Positions 47,277 through 61,615 of a stretch of 64,000 bases of DNA are shown here, one piece after another. The stretch's first letter is position 1, and every line of letters starts with the position of its first letter. The stretch covers positions 221,338 through 285,337 of the forward strand of contig QJNS01000084.1 of NCBI GenBank assembly GCA_004154925.1. The letters run 5' to 3'. Both the position numbers and the translations under genes were made by a program. This stretch comes from Monosporascus cannonballus. Its lineage: Eukaryota; Ascomycota; Sordariomycetes; Xylariales. The notes under the pieces are model-generated. The model was given only the letters and a program-made list of their open reading frames with translations, did not search any database and was not told the DNA's origin.

Positions 47277-50200
47277 TCCGTGGATCCAAGGTGGGTGGAA
47301 AGCACGCCAAGGAATGGAGGGCCTGGATATACGGGACGTAGTGCATTACTAAGGGAATAAAGCGGCCAACCCGTAATCTTTTATTTGGTTGTTAAGACGG
47401 TTAACACACGAGGTGACCGTGATAGTCATTAGAAACGGTACAACTCGGTAAGCTCGGTAGATCAAAAAGTGCTTAATCATGATACCATTTCGACTTCTCT
47501 TTGCTTAGAATGGCCTTTATATCTGGTTAGGACATATTAGTCGGTCATTGCTGTGGCACTGTCATATGTATGTAGATTGCCCTAACTTGCCCGTAGGCTT
47601 CCCCCTTATCAGGCTATTCAGCCGGTCATGTCTTATACAGTGTTTGTCAGTCCCATCCCAAGTAACAGGCCTATAGCATAGGGTGCTAAAGCCTATTTCT
47701 CTCTATAAACCTCCAATTTTCGGAAATCCTATGGGAGAGGCGCCCATTTATTAAATACGGGGAACCATGTATATTTGACGAGCGTTCCCTTCTCGTAGTA
47801 GAGAATAAATGTGTAGCAGCCCACTTATGCAAGCCTACCTACTGTCAGAATAGCTCATTATGCCATCCACCTCCAGCCGAGGGCTATGGTAGGCAACAAA
47901 TACCGAAGAAGCTCAGGTCCAAACGATAGAAGTCCGCTATTGCCTAGTATCATCTCCTTGGTCCATCACCGAAAGCCCCGAGGTCGAGGTGGAAGCCTGA
48001 ACATTGGGCTAGTAGAAAATACCGCGGACAGGCCACCGAGGTCCGTATCGGAACACCACGGAGTTGATGGTGGCGGGTAGGCCCAAGGGTGGAAGGGGTG
48101 ATGAGAGTCAAGGGGCGTCAATCTTTCTCGGTTTATGGCAAGATGAAGTGGTCGACGTTATCCTGCCTATATGTATGACTTACTTTATCACCGAGCCGAT
48201 CTACGCCAAGGCTACCAGATGCAACTACCACGTCCAATATCAGATGCGAATCCAATACTTCCTCCGTGGACTCCTTTGATCTCGCGTGGCTAGGAACCGT
48301 GCTACAGTGGGCGGTACCATACGTACGGCGGACCGGTCCGAACTCAACTGGATATTATACGCCTACGAATCCCCGCGCTTGCTTATATACCGCTTCCTGC
48401 CATTGTTGCGTCGCCATGATAATATAACAGTGTCATCCCTGTCTCCTAATCAAGCTTTCCGGTTTCCAATTGCGCGAGGAAATTGTCTTGAATGAAACAT
48501 CCAACCAAGCTATGTCTCCTTGCATGGAGTCAAAACCGTCGACGGGCATTGGTTCTCGAGACTATGATACAGTTATGTAAGTTGGGCAGCAGTAATCGGT
48601 TGTGGTGAGACGCTTGGGTGCGCAATGATTCCCATCGCATGATGCCCACCAAAACATGTAGCTAGGTGGACAAGGACGTCTCTGAAGCTAGAATTCACTT
48701 CGTCCCTCGTTCACCATCGAAATAAATCACGGACTTGATCCATACCTCGCTTGCGATAATACAGTCATACGCTGTGTCCGCATGCGAGTAGACGACCATC
48801 ACCGGGTGGCTACATATCATACAGCAAACACATTGACATGTCCCCCCACCCCCAACAAACAAACAAACAAAACAGCGGAGGATTGGTTCACTTGAGGAAA
48901 CAAACTAGTAATGCAGTGGTGATGCGCAAGTATATAGCAGCGGTGCCCAAGAATCCAGCAGCGATGTCCCGACATCAGGCTCGAGCCTGAGACGGGTGGT
49001 GATACAACACAGCAGAGGGGTTGTGGACACGCAACACAGGAAATCATGGCGGCCAAACAAGACAGGAAAGCGGTAACGGCCGAGCCCCGCAGAACGGCGA
49101 CGATTAGCCGCCCGCGAATGCCGGTGTTGGATAGCTTCCGCAGGGCAGCGACATACCGGCGATCTGGGCGGGGGGCGCGAAACACAGAAACCGTTCAGTA
49201 CGTCTCAGTCCGCGATTATACTCCGGAGCGAGCTGGATGTTTTCAAGGTTCTTGGACAGGGAAGGCGACGGAGACGTAGGGCTTCTTCCGCGACACGAGC
49301 ACCAGTCGTCCGCCCTGGCCCCTGTCACAGACCGGTCGTCTGTCCCCTCCCCGATCGGTTGTCTACCACCTCCCCGTGGCTTCAACGTCTACCTTCCCGG
49401 TATTGTGTATGCTCCGTACGAAATGGAAAGGACCCTTTGTCATCAGCTGCTCATTAAATGCGAGTACTTCTGTGGGATGGGCCTTCCCTTAGAGTGAGCA
49501 ATGATTCCTGTCCGGACTGTCCCCATGCCCTATGCGATAGCTGCGTAGTAGAAGATGACTCCGAAGACCACGGCCGTCGGCTCTGATTCTAGGAAATTTC
49601 TGCGGATGGTAACCTGGCCGGGACATAGGACGCGACTGACTTGAGCTCCGTAGCAGCTTTAGCTCCGCAAACCGGCACGGTGATTCCTCTAGAGAGTCTT
49701 AGGAGTGCAGATCAAAATGAACGCCTATTCTCAGTCCTTTGCGACACTTGGCGCTCCTCTTCATGACTAGGCGGCCCCGACGAATAGGTGTCGCGTGGTC
49801 CCAGTTCCCCTCGTGACCGCTCCGGTCCTCGCCTTTGAGTCCGTGGAGGAAGATGTGATACATGCACAGCACTGGGCACGGCATTGAGTTTGGATAGGGC
49901 TGTGAATCCATTCGAGACTTGACCTGTGAGGTTGAGCCAAGTGTTTGTTAGTCATCGTGACGAGGATTGCTTAGAAGCACGGAGAAGTATCCTTTTCGTG
50001 GCTCCGTGACCCTGTAGGATGCTGTGTCGCCACACGACGTCGGGGAGACCGGAGGCTAATGGACACACTGCTTTGATAGAATGTAAGGAATATCAGTCTA
50101 CCGGCAGACTTGGCAGAAGTCTAGGTAGGATACAACCCTGGTTGGCACTACCCCTGACTGGATGTTCCTGAAAAGGGCTGTCGTAACGCATTACTTCAAT

Positions 50201-51076
50201 TACCAGTAATAGAAACTTCATTACCTGTACCCCAAAGCTCCCACCCTCAGATTACCAGGGCGAATAACGAAGCATCATGCATAATTGATTAGGGGCTTTG
50301 CTTCCCCTTACGCCGGGCTGCGTTCCTTCAATATCCCCAACCGCAACCCAGTCCGTGTTCCAGCTATTTACCTTGGAGGCATTGCTCGTATTACAGCAGG
50401 TGTATTTCTGGCCACCAACTTCTTCAAAGCTCCCGCATTCGGCCCGCCATCGCTGACGCCGGGCTGGCCGGAGCTCTACTAGCGAACTCTCTCGTGCGAA
50501 TCTCGCATGCCGACATTGGAGTCTACAATCCGCGCCAGAGTTCCCGGAGCGCGGTGTCACGGTATGGCTATCCGGCACTGCCCAGAGGAGCGTACAGCAA
50601 GCTGTGCCCTCGCGAGGGAGATCTTCAGGAAGCCAGGGCCGTTTCTGTGGACTCGGGGCTAACTCCTCGTAATAAGTTAGGCCATCAGAACTTAAATGCG
50701 ACGGTTATATCAACAGTAGTAATATGGCTTAGGGTTCCGTCGAGAAGTAGGAACCCTCGTCTTAGACATTGAACATGAGGGTGGCCCGGACCAATCATGC
50801 ACCCCGCCTCGCTAACACCAACAACCTCCAAGGCAAGTCGCGAGAGAGACCTTCACAACAATGACTATCATTGGCGGGCAAATTTGTCAAGATTGGAGGC
50901 ATATTGACTTTTCCGGGTCCGATCCGCTCGTCCTCACCCTCAATTTCAGATACAGGGTGAACTAATAGCTCGGTCGTCTAGAGGACACACATGATTTCTC
51001 GGGCGTCTTATGCTTAACACACGGGTATCTGGTCTAGTCTATGAAACACGTCTTGCGGTGCCGTTAGAAAGCGGCA
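47277..51076. other. 3.8-kb gene-free stretch
   Basis: No recognisable protein, RNA gene or terminal repeat. Open frames of 60-120 codons occur on both strands but none shows motifs or plausible splice continuity. A short (CAAA)n simple repeat lies at about 48855-48871 after a C run. It may hold long intergenic transcripts or decayed sequence. Confidence 0.4.
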
Positions 51077-52158
51077 TCACCACTTGCCAACGACATCTTT
51101 GATGGAAGCAATCGAGACCTCCTTTGTACTCAGAGTGGACTTCTGGTCATTTGGCGTGCCAGGGTGGTGATTCCTTTCTAGGGTGTAGATGCTGGATATT
51201 CCGAGGCTCGAGAGGAAGTCCAGCGCTCTCGCGTAGTTCGTTCCTACCTGGGCAATTCCGTGGCTGTCATCGGATAGGGTGAACTTTCCATCGTGCTTTA
51301 GCCATTCCTTCTCACTATGTTAGCGTTTAAACGGCGGGTCACGTATTAGCATCGATAAGCATGCTGATCACCCGACAATATCGAAACCGGATCAGCTCAC
51401 CTCGGCGATGACACGACACGGATAAGGCTCCGCGAGCCCTTTACGCAACGCACTAGAATTACACTCCAGCCAGCCGCCATAACCGGCCACGAACTGCAGA
51501 TTCCGCAGGACGCGCTCCCACACGCCCCTCCAGAGGCTGACGTCGCGGCCCGGCTCCGAGCTCATGAGGCGGATCAGGTCGAAGTGGCCGACGATCCGCG
51601 GCCTCAGGGCCCGCAGCATCTCGAACTGCTCGTCGTAGTAGCGCTCGAACATGCGCTCCTCGGTGCCGCCGGCCGCCGCGAGCGCCCGGCGGTAGTAGGC
51701 GTCGTCGTAGTCGATGGGGATGCCGCAAACGTGGTGCAGGCTGCCGATGAAGTAGTCGACGCTCGGGTGTGCCGACAGCGTCTCGATCAGTGGCCCGTAG
51801 GCCGGCCGCAGCCACTCCCCCTCGAACCCGATCAGGATGTGCAGCTGCGGCGCGTAGGCCTCCTGCAGCCGCTTGGCCTCGACGAGGTAGGCTTCGTGTC
51901 TTGGTGCTAAGACGGCGAGGGAAGCCTCTGGGTCGTCGAGCTGGGATGTTGTTAGACCTGTGAGGTAGAGGGGCTGGATTGGGGAATGTGACTCACTTCT
52001 TCTGGATACAGGTCCTCGAGGTGGGTTCGGGGCATGTGCTCGGTGAGGGCCATCGTTGTGTAGCCCATGCTGATGGCGTGCTTTATGATGTCTTCTAGCT
52101 GGTCTTTCGCGTGGCCGGGGCAGAACTGCCCGGAGTGGGAGTGCATAGTGAAGGCCAT
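51077..52158 (-). CDS. HIS2: Histidinol-phosphatase (PHP family)
   Basis: Removes phosphate from L-histidinol phosphate in histidine biosynthesis (cytosolic, metal-dependent). Three exons, 52158-51997, 51940-51401 and 51310-51077, give 311 residues, in the usual range. PHP metal-binding motifs are visible: MHSHSG at residues 5-10, ALTEHMPR at 37-44, a GSLHHV segment in exon 2, GHFDLIR, and SDDSHG at 247-252 near the end. Exon 1 ends in PEE with a GTGAGT donor. The second intron (51400-51311, 90 nt) is spliced to an acceptor ending GTGAG; the neighbouring ATAG acceptor would create a stop. The gene is divergent from the CCCH/RRM gene, with 947 bp between the two starts. Other PHP phosphoesterases are an alternative, but MHSHSG plus SDDSHG is the HIS2 pattern. 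Confidence 0.92.
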
Positions 52159-53105
52159 CTTGGCACCTTCTCTAGTCAGGAACGGGAACAGAACAAGTTG
52201 AAAACGTCCTTAACGAAAGAATTACACAACATATAAACCGTCAAAAAGAGCGGCAGGCCCGGGTTTAGCGGGAAAATTCGGGCCAGCTGGGAGGGATGCC
52301 GGTGTATAACGGGGGAGTAATCAGTTCGGCGGAATTTCGCCGAGGTCAACTCCTTCAACCAATACACCCCGGTCGAATGCCTCCTACTGCCGGGACCCAT
52401 GACGGAACTTAAAGAATAACCACGCATAACATATTAATGTTAAGCTCGAATCTCTTCTTAAACAACTCCCTCAATATTTCGTCGTTGCTATCCGAACTAT
52501 CGACTTTTAGCCGAAGACCCAAGAATGAGATGTCACAGGCTGCAAGGAGTTTTGCAACTCGTTCAGATGCATCACCAGAAAAAGGATTAATCTTTGACCC
52601 CGCCCCCGCCATGAGGTCAACCGAAGCTCAAGACACAAGTCGAGCCCGCATGGCGCTAATGCTAGCCTAGCTAAGCGCAATGACAACCCCCATAATTCAC
52701 CTGTTTCTGTCACGGGGGGTGGGCGTTGGTACAAAGTACATACCTAGTACCTACGTAATACCCACCCTGCCACCAGTGACGCCAGTCGCCCTGGACGCGT
52801 CTTGCTCTTTTGTACCTTAAATCTTGTCGCCGCCATCTCCACCCTCTACCAATTCGATCTTCTTCTCCCCCAATCACAATTTTCTGGAAAACGCCGAGTA
52901 GGTCAGCCACCGGGGGATCTACGACGTTACCGTTTGTGTATTTATTCAGCCTTGCATTCAATCGCATCGCCGACATCCCCTTTACTAAGCAAAACCATCC
53001 CCTACCTACCCAATTTTCCATATATCGTAGCCTCCTAATGTGACAAATATAGTCGCTTCCTCGCCGATATTTACGTCCTAAGGAAGCTCCATAGCAACCA
53101 AAGTC
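52159..53105. other. Divergent promoter region of HIS2 and the CCCH/RRM gene
   Basis: 947 bp between two starts. A 67-codon frame on the minus strand at 52612-52409 begins MAGAGSK but matches no family I know. Pyrimidine-rich stretches near 52840-52880 and 53010-53040 may be core promoter sequence for the plus-strand gene. Confidence 0.4.
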
Positions 53106-55804
53106 ATGTTGTTCGCTGAGAGCGACGCGCCCCATCTCAAGGCCTGGATTGTCAGACGTCTGGCAAATACGTGAGTTGCCGAAATTCCCTGGAGGTTGCC
53201 TGAGTGTCTCAATTTGCTTCCGAGTACTAACCTAGGCTCCTTGATTATGTTCAGGTCTGATGCCGACGCCGACGTCTTGGCCGACTACGTTCTAGCTCTT
53301 TTGCGACACGATGATTCCACCGAGAACATCCGTCAAATATTCAACGAAGAAATTCCTGATTTTCTTCGAGATGGTATGCTTTTCCTGGCATGCTGCCCTG
53401 GCGTCCTGCTCTGGCGTCCTCCTCTCCTCCGTCATTAATAAAGGACATACCGTACACGTGCGAAACTAACATGCTACGTGCTCCTAGATGCCGCCGCGTT
53501 CACCGACGATGTCTTCCAGGCTCTGAAATATAAGTCATATCTCCCTGGCGCGCCACCTGCCCCTCCCGTTGTCCGACAACCTCCACCTCAAGTTCCTACC
53601 CAACCACCTCCACGGCCGGATGCTCAGTATCAACCTCAAGCTCCCTTCGTCCATAACACGTCATTTCCTCCTTTCGGCCCAGGCGCTTCGCGCAAACGTA
53701 CCTATAACGATCGCGACGATAACGATGTCGACATCATTCTGGACGATCGCGACGCCTACAATCCCGCACTGCCCTACAAACAGGCTCGGAGAGGAAGTAG
53801 GGATTTCGCCCCGCGTGGCGGCAGGTTCGACAACGGCTATGGAATAAGAGACCAACGCGGAGGTCCTACCGCTTATCCGGCCCCTCCTGCTGCCACCGCT
53901 GGGCAGTTCGGACAGCCGCCCTCTTACCCTTCGTATCCGCGTACCCAAAATTTGCCCCAGCTTGATCATAATAGCATTATGGAAAATATTCAAAGGCTAC
54001 AGCAGCTCGGCATTCCAATTCCTCCGACACCTGAACTACCCAGACCTGTCTATTCGGGATCCGCTTTGCCGCCGCCGCGCCGGAGAAAAGGCCAGTGTAG
54101 AGACTACGACACGAAGGGCTATTGCTCTAGAGGCAGCAGATGTCTGTACGAGCATGGGTTTGAGTCTGTCTACGTACCTCCGTTTGGACCATCACCGGTT
54201 GATGGTAAGCTATCCCCTTTCTTGGACTCCAAGGCCGGTGTAATGCTGACAAAATTCAAGAATATGACCCTAATAACGCATCTTTATCCTTCGGTCCTTT
54301 CGGTCTTCCTCCTCAGCCGCAAGGGATCCCGCCGCTAGATATGTCTGCTCCTTCAATGGTGCCGTCCAATCGACGTGACCCTAAGAAGCCGAAGAAACCC
54401 TTTGGAAAGGGCCGGGCACCGATTGCCGCCAATGGGCCTGTGCACGATAGGACTAAGTCTACCATTGTCGTGCAAAACATCCCCAAGGAGCACTTCACCG
54501 AGGTTGATCTTCGAGGCTTTTTCTCCCAGTTCGGGAATATCGTCGAGATGACACTACAAGAAGAGAGTAATCTCGCTATCATCAAATTCGATTCTTGGGA
54601 AGCTGCTAATGCAGCATGGAGTTCGCCTAAGGTCATATTCGATAACCGATTCGTCAAGGTCTTCTGGTATAAAGATGAAGCGGAAGCTGGCCAAGGTCTG
54701 AAGGGGAAGATGGCGAACAGAGCGAAAAATGGCGTTGGGAACGGCGATGCTTCGGCTAACGAGACGGCCGAGCCAGAATTTGATATGGACGAGTTCTTGC
54801 GCAAGCAGGAAGAGGCGCAAAAAATCCACGAAGAGAAGGCGCAGAAACGGCAGGAAATCGAGAAGCAGCGCCAGGAGCTTGAGCAACGCCAAAAGGAGCT
54901 ACTTGCTCGGCAACAGGAAGAGAAGCGGAAACTGCAGGCTAAGTTGACGGCAAAGACTGCTGCGAAAGATCCGTCATCGTCATCACCAGCGGACATAGAG
55001 ACGAGCAACACCGATAAAAAGCCTAGCACGCAAGCCGAGGCTCTCCGTGCACAATTGGCTAGGCTTGAGGAAGAGGCCAATTCCCTAGGGATCGACCCGA
55101 ATGATGTTCAGGACGATTCATACCCCTGGGGTATGCGAGGTCGCGGTAGAGGTAGACGCCCCTACCGCGGACGAGGCGGATTTCCACCGAGGGCATCTCG
55201 AGGAGGCTACGGGTACCGCGGCAGGGGAGGTGCCGAGTCCAGGCACGCGGCGTACGCCGCCTATTCATTGGACCTCCGTCCCAAGATCATCGCTATCACT
55301 GGCGCTGATTTTACGGTACCCGAGAAGGAGGAGGTGCTGCGGCAGTACCTTTTCGTAAGTCTCAATCCCGCTTTAGCTTGTTTACAGAACATATTCCAAT
55401 TCACATATGATATACACGGTTCAAAGCTAATCCGTCACTCACAGGGCGTCGGCGAATTCAAGGAGATCCATATCGACCCCGCCGCTACGCACATCACCTT
55501 CAAGGACCGTAAGACGGCCGAGCAGTTCATGTTCGGTGTCACGGCGGCTAGCAACAACCAGATCCCAGGCATCGACGAGAAACTCGAGCTTGCATGGGCG
55601 TCGTCCGCGCCAACAGCGGAGTCCACTGCCGCGGGCGAGGGCCCAGGTGACGGCGACGCCCTCATGGCTAGTGGCCTCGAGGATGCGGCAAAGGAGAAGG
55701 CTAGCGTAGCGGATAACCACGTAGCGGCCGACATGGAGGATGGCGAGGTGTACGACGGCGGAGAGAGAGACGAGGGGGATATGGACTACGAGGGTATATT
55801 CTAG
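53106..55804 (+). CDS. CCCH zinc-finger and RRM RNA-binding protein (RBM26/27-like)
   Basis: Likely nuclear RNA-binding protein related to animal RBM26/RBM27 and fission-yeast Rmn1, factors linked to nuclear RNA decay and poly(A) RNA handling; the precise role here is inference. Exons: 53106-53170, 53255-53373, 53488-54204, 54261-55354, 55445-55804, giving 784 residues. Order: an N-terminal helical PWI-like domain (about 1-80, including LKAWIVRRL); Pro/Gln-rich linker; CCCH finger at about 265-284 (C-x8-C-x5-C-x3-H); RRM at about 366-437 with STIVVQNIP and LAIIKF as RNP-like strands; Glu/Gln/Lys coiled coil at about 479-532; RGG-rich segment at about 592-624; a second beta-rich region resembling an RRM split by the last intron; acidic tail. 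All junctions keep phase. The gene converges on ATP9 some 2.5 kb downstream. Confidence 0.87.
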
Positions 55805-58367
55805 TGAGGAGTGCAGACACTTCGAGCGCGTATGGTGGAAAGTCTCGCACTCCACGGAGTGTGCGATTAGGGGTGTACGAATGCCTGGATGTTGTAATAC
55901 CACCGGCCGAACGAGAACACCGGGCCGCCGCTTGGCTTTGTTGATAGACCTGCAAAGCACTGAGCACAAAATCAAGGAAGTTGGTTGCGTAGGAATTTTT
56001 AGATGCAAGGTTCCAGGGAGCTGTGCAAGGATCGCGAGAATGCAAGATGCAGAAGCGCCAGTAGGGCTCTTCCACTTCAATACTTTCTCCTTCACAGCTG
56101 AAGTACGCAAGTTAACAGCAAACCAGCCGCGGAATCTTTTTATCTCGGCTTCTCCAAGCTACCAACATACAGCGACATACCCCGCCGCATGGAAGTCAAC
56201 AGTCACATCCGGCGCGGTCGTAAGCGCCGGCGGCGGCGCAGCCCTCGCTTAGCGTCTCTCGACCGTACTGGGCACCCGTGGATCCACTAACGCCGCGCTA
56301 CGCCGATGCAGCCGGATGTGGCGCGTGTGCTGGCGTCTCTCATTGGTTACCGAGGAGGCGATACCGCGGCCGTTCCGGATGCGGCGAGGGTATAGGGCGT
56401 TGAGGGTGGGAGGCCCAATGATCTGGTGTCGGATTTAGTGTTACGAGTGCTGCTGGATCTGGGAAATATCTGGGATGTGTTGTGCGTGGTCGCTCGTCAT
56501 CGTCGCGGGCTCGGGGGGGCTCGGGAGTGGATCCTGTAAGTCCCTTAGACCTAAGGAAGGTTCGAGATAGATCCGGAGTCATAGGTGGAAGGGAGCAGGT
56601 GGAACTCGCTGGGTTGTGAGAGGGAGGCCTAAGACTCAGCTGAGGCCGTACAGGGCCCGCTGACCCGGCGATTGGGTCCGGATCCGTGTGCTGAGCCGTG
56701 ATGGTTCGGTTCTGGGATGAGTGCGTTAAGAGTGTCGTATTGTATTGCGTGGGTTGATCCTCGTCGTGGTCGTCTGTTGGAACGGAGTGATCGTCGGAGA
56801 GTTCCCAAGGGCTTAGATAGACAAACCAGCATGGAGCTTCTCCACTTGGGTCTGTGGGGGAGAAAACGACCCGAGATGACCTTGGAGCGCGAAGTTTTAC
56901 AGGAGGTGATGCGAGCCGTAGTACGCCGCATTTGATTAATCCTGGCGACTAGCATGCCGGACCTCCCTCCCATCGAGTTAGCTGCTGTCGCTCCTTCATC
57001 GATGTCGGCGTAATCTAGCATGGCTGCTCGAGTGCGACTGGTGCCGCTGAGGCGACATCCGGAGCTTTGTCGGTCACCATAGATTCTGTTCTGGCTTCAA
57101 GCTGGTCTGCCTTTTCCGGTGTCGATATTGGCCTCCTGGCTATTCCTATACGGGAAACCTCTACGCGGAGTTTCCTAGAAGTCCATCGCTTTAACGGTGC
57201 TGGAGCCTCACTATGCTCTAAACACTAAGACGAGATGATCCAAGACGACGAAGGATTGCTCTTCCGCCCTTGGTCTGCATTGGCGTTCCTCGTCTAGGCA
57301 TAGGATGTCGGCACAATACTCTTCTCCCAATCACTCTATACCGCGATTGCAAAGGACCTCGAAGCGCCACGACGTTCAACGAGGGCTGATTGTGAATACC
57401 GCCAGCCCAATCTACCTTCATTTCTTTAGACGTCTTGTGTAGTGCTAAAACAGAATATAAATAAATACCCACTTGTGCTCCGGCTAGCCTTGAGTGGAGA
57501 GGCAAAGGCTCCATTGGCAACACTGTTCCCTGTGACAGGGTAACTATTATTATGTCGCTAACGTTCCGTCCTTCCGATTTCTGCCGTGCGGTATCGCCCT
57601 CCCGCCTTCGCGCTTCGTCCCGCCCCGCTCCCACGGGCGCTGAAGCCGAAGGAGGAACTCTCTGAGAACGATGCGGAGCGGCAATGTGGCGGCCTGGCCG
57701 TTTGTGGATCTGCCATCTGGGAACGTTCAATTTATCGAGACGGACGCCGTCACTCATTCGGCTTCGTTCCCTCCACGTGGTTGTCTTACCGAAACTCATA
57801 CTCCGCAAGGTACTAACCACCCCTTCAGAGCAGCGCTCAACATTTGGGCTGAGAATATGGGTGCGCATGAGCCCGACTATGGCGCATCAGAGTATCAGTG
57901 CACCGCACCCTGCTAGGCGGAACCCGACTGTCAACCAGCGGCGCTTGCGCGGCCATGACTAATGGGGTTCTAAATTGATCATGCCACGGCGTCTTGTGAC
58001 ATGCTCCCAAGACTGTTACGAGTTTCTCGCAGAGACAGTACGGTCTGGAATGATTGAGGCACAGTGAGACGGCTTCATTCCCTTGATCAATTCTCGAAGG
58101 CTTCTATAGAGCGCGAGCAGCTTGGAGGAGCAACGACTTTTGATGAGCTCGGACAGGACGGACCCGGATGAATATATGGGGGACACGGGATGGAATTAAC
58201 GAGCGATTGTTCATGATATAATGGCACAGTGTTTGTCAAGCGGTAATAGCTTGATATATTCTGGAGCTACAATAGGTAGTTCCACTCTATACTCCACAAC
58301 ATACACAAGCACCCATACTTTTGCCTAATACCACTCGAAGCTCGGTATACCGTGTTCCATACCACGT
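55805..58367. other. Intergenic region between convergent genes
   Basis: 2.56 kb after the CCCH/RRM gene and before the end of ATP9. Frames up to about 216 codons (57868-57218, minus) show no motif and lack a consistent splice model. No RNA gene, LTR or TIR seen. Confidence 0.4.
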
Positions 58368-58982
<615 letters not shown>

Positions 58983-61615
58983 CGTGCTGGCTTGAGGATG
59001 AAGGGAGTGAGATTATGGTTGAATTGTAATGGATGTGAGGTGAGGTAGGGGTGTGCAGAATTGACAGACAGCTGAGGGATTTTGCTGGTTGTCGGAGGAA
59101 GCAGGAGCAGACCTGAGGAGGTCCCGAGAAATGTTGGGGGCTTCCACAGTCGCCTGATTGTGGTGCGAACCGAGCCACTCACATCCACCCGATATCCACC
59201 ACAACCTCGCATGCGGCCGGCATTCCCAGGTAATCTCACCTATCGCTGCTCTTGTTTTGATTAGTCATGCCAGGTTGACGCCACTGCTTGTTTGAGCCTA
59301 CAGGTGTCTCAGGTCATTAGCGCCTCTTGCGGCCAAGCGGAGAATCATCTAACCCTCGTAATATTGTATTAGGGGAGGGCTGGGAGTACTAGTGCCATGG
59401 GGAACCCCGACTTCTTCACCCGCACTTGTCGACGGCTGCGGGGCCCCGGCCAACAAGTGTAATCCGGGGAATCTACGGTAGAATGCCGATGAGATTTTTA
59501 AAGAGCGGCCCCTAAGAAATTATTTCTTGATAGGTAACAACTCGCCAGGTGAAGTTTAAAGAAGATGCCTCGTGCAAACCACCAAGAAGACAGCCAATGT
59601 CAATTATGGGTCAGATAGGTAGAGAGAGACTGTAGGATATACATAGCGCACATCGGCGTCTTGTGTCCGTAAGCAGAATCCATGGCTATCCATTACCATT
59701 TCTCGTTTGGGTATTGTATGCCTATGGTTCTCATTAACACTACGGTGCTACACCGATAGTAGTAAATATGTGGTTCATGAAATAGCACTAACCGTGATGC
59801 CACCTTATTTTTGACAGTGCTCCAGAGTCCCCGCCATAGTTGGCATCCTGTATCTGTTTACACATGTGCCCACACGTACTTCCAGGTGTCAGCGGCCCGT
59901 ATAGATAGCGCCAGATGCCATTACTACGCCCCTTTCTGTGATTAACACGCGTCTAATCCAAGTCACCGTCGTCGATTTTCAGCTATTTATTACTGGTTGA
60001 ATTGCCAATAAGCATATTTGCTATTCCATACTTGGTTAAGGACCGAAACAGCGATAGAACTTACTACAGAATCTGGTACTTGACGTAGATAATTACAATT
60101 GTAATTGTATTTGCGAAAACCTTCTTGTTCAGTGCGTTCGACGCAATTTTCCAGAAAAAGGTTTTTGTCAGCTGCTAATCCGTTGACAGATGTTATGACC
60201 TGAAATGTGGGGTTGGATGTAGCAGGATGGGGATTTGGCAATGCTCGAGTTGCACGCATAGACCACCGAACTAATGTGATGATACAAGCAGACATACGGC
60301 CGGCCCGGATGTGTGTAGGTGGGAGGTTTTCCTTTTCTATTTATTTTTTATTTTTTACAATTGCCTCTCCTCCATTTGGTAGGTGTGGAAACCAGACTTA
60401 TAGACCAGAGAACAAAAGCACTTGTACTCCGCCATGGTTGTCGAGACTCCGAGGCAAACACGATAGATGTGAAATCACCCTGCCGCTCAAATTTCCCCAA
60501 CGAGTCTTATTTCGGGCAGCGTCTCCTGCGCCTGAGAACCCCCCATAACAATTCCCACTCCGCCTCAGGCCCTCGTGCTCACGTCCCATGGCGGTTGCTT
60601 CCCAATCTGTCAGAATAAGGGCAATGGCGACCCACACCGCTTGTATATATATAGATGTGTAGTCCCCTCAGCCTGAAGGCTGATCACTTAGTCTGGAATC
60701 CAACTGGTATTCGACCTATCTTTTACACAATTGAGGCTCGGGGTGATGTGAGAACTCGCTCCAGGGTGAAAATGAGTCCGCCGCAGAGACGCTGGGCAAC
60801 CTCCTTAGCCTCCTTTTCGACAGTATACACCAGAGTGATTCAAGACTGTTGTCGACTTGTTGCCAGGAAATTCGGATTTGCTGTGGGTCCAGTCTGGCTC
60901 GCTCTGTTTTGGCTGGCAAACTGTATATTTAATGCCGTGAATCTCGATTTTACTTCCGGCAATAGGTGTCGGTGCATGGTTAATGCAAGGTAGAGCCATA
61001 GGATCTACCGGCTAGTTTGAATAATGCTGAGCAATCTGATCGGACCCGATCATTTCGGAAAGTATGTTATCCGGCTGCTTTTTTATGCCGCGTACACAAG
61101 GTTTACATCCGTCGACGATGAGTTAAGTCTCACGCTGATTAACATAGGAGTCGTGCAGCAACTTACCACATTAGTAATAAACGAATTCAAATATCGGATT
61201 AATATAATTGCTTAGGCTATTATAAGCACGTCTGCGCAAATCGTACGCTTAGGAAAATTGTAGTCTAATTCCACCATTTTAAACCCGATTGCTCAACTTG
61301 GGTGACGTACAACGAGAAGAATACAACTTTGACATACTTATGTCGTTGCAAACGGCGCGAAAAAGGCGGGAAAGCCTACGATGCTTCCCAGTTTTGTTTC
61401 CTAGTGCAAATAGCAATGTCTGCTAACGGTCGTCCGAGCTTGAAAAGGCCAATTCCTTAAGGCATATAAATTATCAGTTTACTATTTACTAGTCGATCGT
61501 GGCGTCCGTGGTATAATAGTTGCTTAGTTTCAATGACGAAAGCATGATCAGTTTTATTTTCCATCCTTGCGGACGAAACCATGTGTAGGACCTTAATATT
61601 TATAATTAGCTCCCT
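58983..61615. other. Intergenic region, nothing recognised
   Basis: 2.6 kb upstream of ATP9. No protein family or RNA gene recognised. Near 60330-60358 there is a T-rich tract. The right part becomes moderately AT-rich toward the LTR relic. Frames at 60207-60548 and 60655-60993 lack motifs. Confidence 0.4.

Noticed and set aside
57218..57868. 216-codon minus-strand open frame
   Set aside because: No family resemblance, no splice continuity, and overlapping frames of similar quality exist on the other strand.
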